Shown here one piece after another: positions 60,926-64,000 of a stretch of DNA of 64,000 bases (within the stretch, counting starts at the first letter, position 1; each line of letters begins with the position of its first letter). Source of the stretch: Pseudomonas vancouverensis. Its GTDB lineage: Bacteria; Pseudomonadota; Gammaproteobacteria; Pseudomonadales; Pseudomonadaceae. A model generated the notes under the pieces. That model saw only the letters and a program-made list of their open reading frames with translations. It did no database searches and had not been told where the DNA came from. Position numbers and translations under genes: made by a program. The stretch spans positions 1 to 64,000 of the forward strand of contig NZ_RRZK01000032.1 of assembly GCF_004348895.1 (NCBI RefSeq), given 5' to 3'.

Positions 60926-62065
60926 ATGACTACATCGACTGTAAAAACCAACCTGCTGGGGCTGACTCAGCTGGAAATGGAAAAATTCTTCGACTCAATC
61001 GGGGAGAAGCGTTTCCGTGCCGGTCAGGTAATGAAATGGATTCACCACTTTGGCGTCGATGATTTCGACGCCATGACGAACGTCAGCAAGGCCTTGCGCG
61101 AAAAGCTCAAGGCCGTTGCTGAGGTCCGTGGTCCGGAAGTGGTCAGCGAGGACATCTCCAGCGACGGCACCCGTAAATGGGTGGTGCGCGTGGCGTCCGG
61201 CAGCTGCGTCGAGACCGTGTACATTCCCCAGGGCAAGCGCGGCACCTTGTGCGTTTCGTCCCAGGCAGGCTGTGCCCTGGATTGCAGTTTCTGCTCCACC
61301 GGCAAGCAAGGCTTCAACAGCAACCTCACCGCCGCCGAAGTCATCGGCCAGGTGTGGATTGCCAACAAATCCTTTGGCAGCGTCCCGGCAACCGTCGACC
61401 GTGCCATCACCAACGTGGTGATGATGGGCATGGGTGAGCCGCTGCTGAACTTCGACAACGTCGTCGCGGCCATGCACTTGATGATGGACGACCTGGGCTA
61501 CGGCATTTCCAAGCGCCGCGTAACCCTGTCGACCTCCGGCGTGGTGCCGATGATCGATGAGCTCTCCAAGCACATCGACGTCTCCCTGGCGTTGTCCCTG
61601 CACGCACCGAATGACGCATTGCGTAACCAATTGGTGCCGATCAACAAGAAGTATCCGCTTAAGATGCTGCTCGAGTCGTGCCAGCGCTACATGTCGAACC
61701 TCGGCGAGAAGCGCGTGCTGACCATCGAATACACCTTGCTCAAAGACATCAATGACAAGGTCGAGCATGCGGTAGAAATGATCGAGCTGCTGAAAAATAT
61801 CCCGTGCAAGATCAACCTGATCCCGTTCAACCCGTTCCCGCATTCCGGTTACGAGCGTCCGAGCAATAACGCGATTCGTCGCTTCCAGGATCAGCTTCAT
61901 CATGCCGGTTTCAACGTCACGGTGCGTACCACCCGTGGCGAAGACATCGATGCCGCGTGTGGCCAATTGGTAGGGCAGGTGCTGGATCGCACCCGTCGCA
62001 GCGAACGTTACATTGCCGTGCGTGAATTGAACGCCGACAACGATATCGCTGCGAACAATAACTAA
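60926..62065 (+). CDS. rlmN: RlmN: 23S rRNA/tRNA adenine-C2 methyltransferase
   Basis: 379-aa radical-SAM enzyme methylating A2503 of 23S rRNA and A37 of some tRNAs. Radical-SAM cysteines C116, C120 and C123 in [12 protein letters not shown]; the second catalytic Cys is near the C-terminus (DAACGQL). Needs an Fe-S cluster, fitting its place next to isc. Confidence 0.97.
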   Translation: MTTSTVKTNLLGLTQLEMEKFFDSIGEKRFRAGQVMKWIHHFGVDDFDAMTNVSKALREKLKAVAEVRGPEVVSEDISSDGTRKWVVRVASGSCVETVYIPQGKRGTLCVSSQAGCALDCSFCSTGKQGFNSNLTAAEVIGQVWIANKSFGSVPATVDRAITNVVMMGMGEPLLNFDNVVAAMHLMMDDLGYGISKRRVTLSTSGVVPMIDELSKHIDVSLALSLHAPNDALRNQLVPINKKYPLKMLLESCQRYMSNLGEKRVLTIEYTLLKDINDKVEHAVEMIELLKNIPCKINLIPFNPFPHSGYERPSNNAIRRFQDQLHHAGFNVTVRTTRGEDIDAACGQLVGQVLDRTRRSERYIAVRELNADNDIAANNN

Positions 62066-62077
62066 GAGAGGATCTCT

Positions 62078-62836
62078 ATGCCCCTGCGCTTTGCGCTGCT
62101 TTTGCTATTGGCCAGCCTTTGCGCTGGCTGTGTGCTTTCGGGTGACTACAACCCGATGAAGACCAGCAAGGGTCGTGATGAAGCGCGAGAGGCCTACGTA
62201 CAGTTGGGTATCGGTTATCTGCAGGAAGGCATGACCGAGCGTGCGAAAGTCCCTCTGAAAAAGGCGCTGGAGCTGGATGGCTCGGATGCGGACGCCAACG
62301 CCGCGCTGGCCTTGGTCTTCCAGGCGGAGATGGAGCCTGCGCTGGCCGATGAGCATTTTCGCAAGGCGCTGTCCTCGCGCCCAAAAGATGCGCGAATCCT
62401 TAACAACTACGGCAGTTTTCTTTTCGAGCAAAAACGTTACAAGCAAGCCTACGAGCGCTTTGAACAAGCCGCTGCCGACACCCTGTATCCTGAGCGTTCG
62501 CGTGTGTTCGAGAACCTCGGCATGACGGCTTCGATGCTCGGTCAGCGCGAGTTGGCGCAGCAGCAACTGGAAAAAGCCCTGCGTTTGAACCGTCAACAGC
62601 CACGTGCGTTGCTGGAAATGGCTGAGTTGTCTTACGAAGACAGGCATTATGTGCCCGCGCGCGATTATTACGATCGTTTTAGCCTGCTTACCGAGCAAAA
62701 TGCACGTAGTCTATTGCTCGGCGTTCGGCTGGCAAAAGTGTTCGACGATCGCGACAAGGCCGCCAGTGCAGGCCTGAAATTAAAACGACTTTATCCCGGT
62801 ACGCCGGAATATCAGCAATACCTGTCGGAGCAATGA
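62078..62836 (+). CDS. pilF: PilF/PilW: type IV pilus pilotin lipoprotein
   Basis: 252-aa TPR lipoprotein that brings the secretin PilQ to the outer membrane. Lipoprotein signal MPLRFALLLLLASLCAGC with the acylated Cys18, then about six TPR units (for example LGIGYLQEGMTERAKVPLKKALELDGSD). Overlaps rodZ by four bases. A gene called pilF or pilW in different pseudomonads. Confidence 0.93.
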   Translation: MPLRFALLLLLASLCAGCVLSGDYNPMKTSKGRDEAREAYVQLGIGYLQEGMTERAKVPLKKALELDGSDADANAALALVFQAEMEPALADEHFRKALSSRPKDARILNNYGSFLFEQKRYKQAYERFEQAAADTLYPERSRVFENLGMTASMLGQRELAQQQLEKALRLNRQQPRALLEMAELSYEDRHYVPARDYYDRFSLLTEQNARSLLLGVRLAKVFDDRDKAASAGLKLKRLYPGTPEYQQYLSEQ

Positions 62837-63867
62837 TGAAAGCGGCGCATCCCGAAGTTGTAGCAGCGAATCGCGTTAACCCCGGTGAGACTTTGCGCCA
62901 GGCCCGCGAGAGCAATGGCTGGTCGCTGAGCGAAGTGGCCCTCAAGCTCAACCTCACTGTCAGCTCCCTGAGCAACCTGGAAGCCGGTGACTTCGACAAG
63001 CTGCCGGGTCACACCTTTGCCCGCGGTTATATTCGCGCCTACGCGAAGCTGCTCGGCATGGACCAGGCCATTCTCGTCCAGCAATTCGACCAATCCACCG
63101 GTACCGACTCCCAGGGCAGCAATGTGCACAGCCTGGGGCGCATCGAAGAGCCGGTGCGTGTCTCCCATACCATCCTGCGCATCGTCAGCCTGTTGCTGCT
63201 GATCGCGGTGATCGGCGGTGGCTTCGTCTGGTGGCAGGATCAAACCTCGATGCGCGCCAAGGACCTGATCGGCCTGACGCCTGAGCACGTTGAAGTCGAA
63301 GGTGCCGACGGCACCACCCAGATCCATCCGCTGGACGAGCCGGAGGACCAGGCTGTCGCGGAAGGCCAGGCCGAAGGTTCGACCACGACTCCGTCCGAAA
63401 GCACGGCTGAAGCACCGAGCGAAACACCAGCCGCTGCGCCAGCCGCGCCTGCACAGGCTGCACCGGTGCCTGCGGCACCGGCCCATAACACTGCGCCGGT
63501 TGTGGCTGCACCCGTGAGCCCGGCAATTCCCGCAACGCCGGCTGCGCCTGCCGCGCCAGCTCCGGTTGTGACTGCGCCGGCTGTCCCAAGTGCGCCAGCT
63601 CCGGTTGCAACGGCCCCGACGGCCGGTCAAGGTCAGGTTCAAATCCAGTTCACCGCCGATTGCTGGACACAAGTCACCGACGGTGGCGGCAAAGTACTGT
63701 TCAGTGGTCTCAAGCGTAAAGGCGACAGTGTTACCGTCAACGGCAAACCACCGTTCGCCGTGCGTCTGGGCTTCGCCCGTGGCGCGCAGGTCAGTTACAA
63801 CGGCCAGGCCGTTGATGTCGCTCCTTTCACCAGTGGCGAGACTGCTCGCCTGAAGTTGGGTCAATAA
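62833..63867 (+). CDS. rodZ: RodZ: cell-shape protein with HTH and DUF4115
   Basis: 344-aa membrane protein linking MreB to the elongasome. N-terminal HTH_25 domain (about 15-80; GETLRQARESNGWSLSEVALKLNLTVSSLSNLEAGDF), one membrane helix (about 113-132), a long Ala/Pro-rich periplasmic linker (about 190-260) and a C-terminal DUF4115 domain (QVQIQFTADCWTQVTDGGGKVLFSGL). Either of two adjacent ATGs (62833 or 62836) may start it. Confidence 0.95.
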   Translation: MMKAAHPEVVAANRVNPGETLRQARESNGWSLSEVALKLNLTVSSLSNLEAGDFDKLPGHTFARGYIRAYAKLLGMDQAILVQQFDQSTGTDSQGSNVHSLGRIEEPVRVSHTILRIVSLLLLIAVIGGGFVWWQDQTSMRAKDLIGLTPEHVEVEGADGTTQIHPLDEPEDQAVAEGQAEGSTTTPSESTAEAPSETPAAAPAAPAQAAPVPAAPAHNTAPVVAAPVSPAIPATPAAPAAPAPVVTAPAVPSAPAPVATAPTAGQGQVQIQFTADCWTQVTDGGGKVLFSGLKRKGDSVTVNGKPPFAVRLGFARGAQVSYNGQAVDVAPFTSGETARLKLGQ

Positions 63868-63870
63868 GTC

Positions 63871-64000
63871 ATGCACGGCGAATCTCCAATCAAACGTCGC
63901 GAATCCCGCAAGATCTGGGTCGGTAACGTACCTGTTGGCGGCGATGCACCCATTGCCGTGCAGAGCATGACCAACAGCGACACCAACGACGTCGCGGCGA
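63871..64000 (+). CDS. ispG: IspG: 4-hydroxy-3-methylbut-2-enyl diphosphate synthase (5' part only)
   Basis: Only the first 43 codons are in the window ([18 protein letters not shown], then [21 protein letters not shown]). This is the N-terminus of IspG/GcpE, the [4Fe-4S] enzyme of the MEP isoprenoid route. Starts three bases after the rodZ stop, the usual pseudomonad order rodZ-ispG. Confidence 0.93.
   Translation, partial: MHGESPIKRRESRKIWVGNVPVGGDAPIAVQSMTNSDTNDVAA

Overview
The window reads as core chromosome of a fluorescens-group Pseudomonas. Three things point there: a complete alginate operon in the Pseudomonas order, the Pseudomonas dauBAR and isc gene orders, and many short palindromic repeats (REP/REPIN) of the kind scattered through fluorescens-group genomes. 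Genes are dense and GC-rich. I see no insertion sequence, prophage, CRISPR array, tRNA or rRNA, and no frameshifted gene.

Layout. 1-16.6 kb (minus strand): alginate operon algD-alg8-alg44-algK-algE-algG-algX-algL-algI-algJ-algF-algA. It covers GDP-mannuronate supply, c-di-GMP-gated polymerisation, periplasmic acetylation, epimerisation and lyase editing, and outer-membrane export. It is preceded by a roughly 800-base AT-rich control region with an AlgU-like promoter. 17.4-22.5 kb: yaaA, a degenerate NodB-fold protein, a PIN-PhoH ATPase and moaCDE. 22.7-26.6 kb: a D-arginine module, made of an amino-acid binding protein on the plus strand facing dauB-dauA-dauR on the minus strand, with the same palindrome in both promoters. 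26.7-33.6 kb: an RhlB-type helicase, a carboxylesterase, and the aapJQMP amino-acid ABC transporter behind a sigma-54-like promoter. 33.8-48 kb: a GntR regulator with a CynX-type MFS porter, small accessory genes (NTF2-like, GIY-YIG, an extended GST), a membrane-anchored glutaredoxin with yejK, an HU protein, rlmF, valS, an MHS porter, a CBS/CorC membrane protein and a CcsA-like protein. 48-54.5 kb: ffh, rpsP-rimM-trmD-rplS, suhB, trmJ and cysE. 54.7-64 kb: iscR-iscSUA-hscBA-fdx-iscX, then ndk, rlmN, pilF, rodZ and the start of ispG.

Most of this is well-known biology. The items most worth a second look are: a REP doublet lying in frame inside the 5' coding part of algK; a shared TCCAnnnTGGA operator tying the binding-protein gene to dauBAR; a sigma-54 promoter with an upstream inverted repeat before aapJ; an ndk promoter whose -10 sits in the loop of the isc terminator; a NodB-like protein lacking two metal ligands; and a GST with an unassigned C-terminal module. 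I did not find a clearly new multi-gene system.
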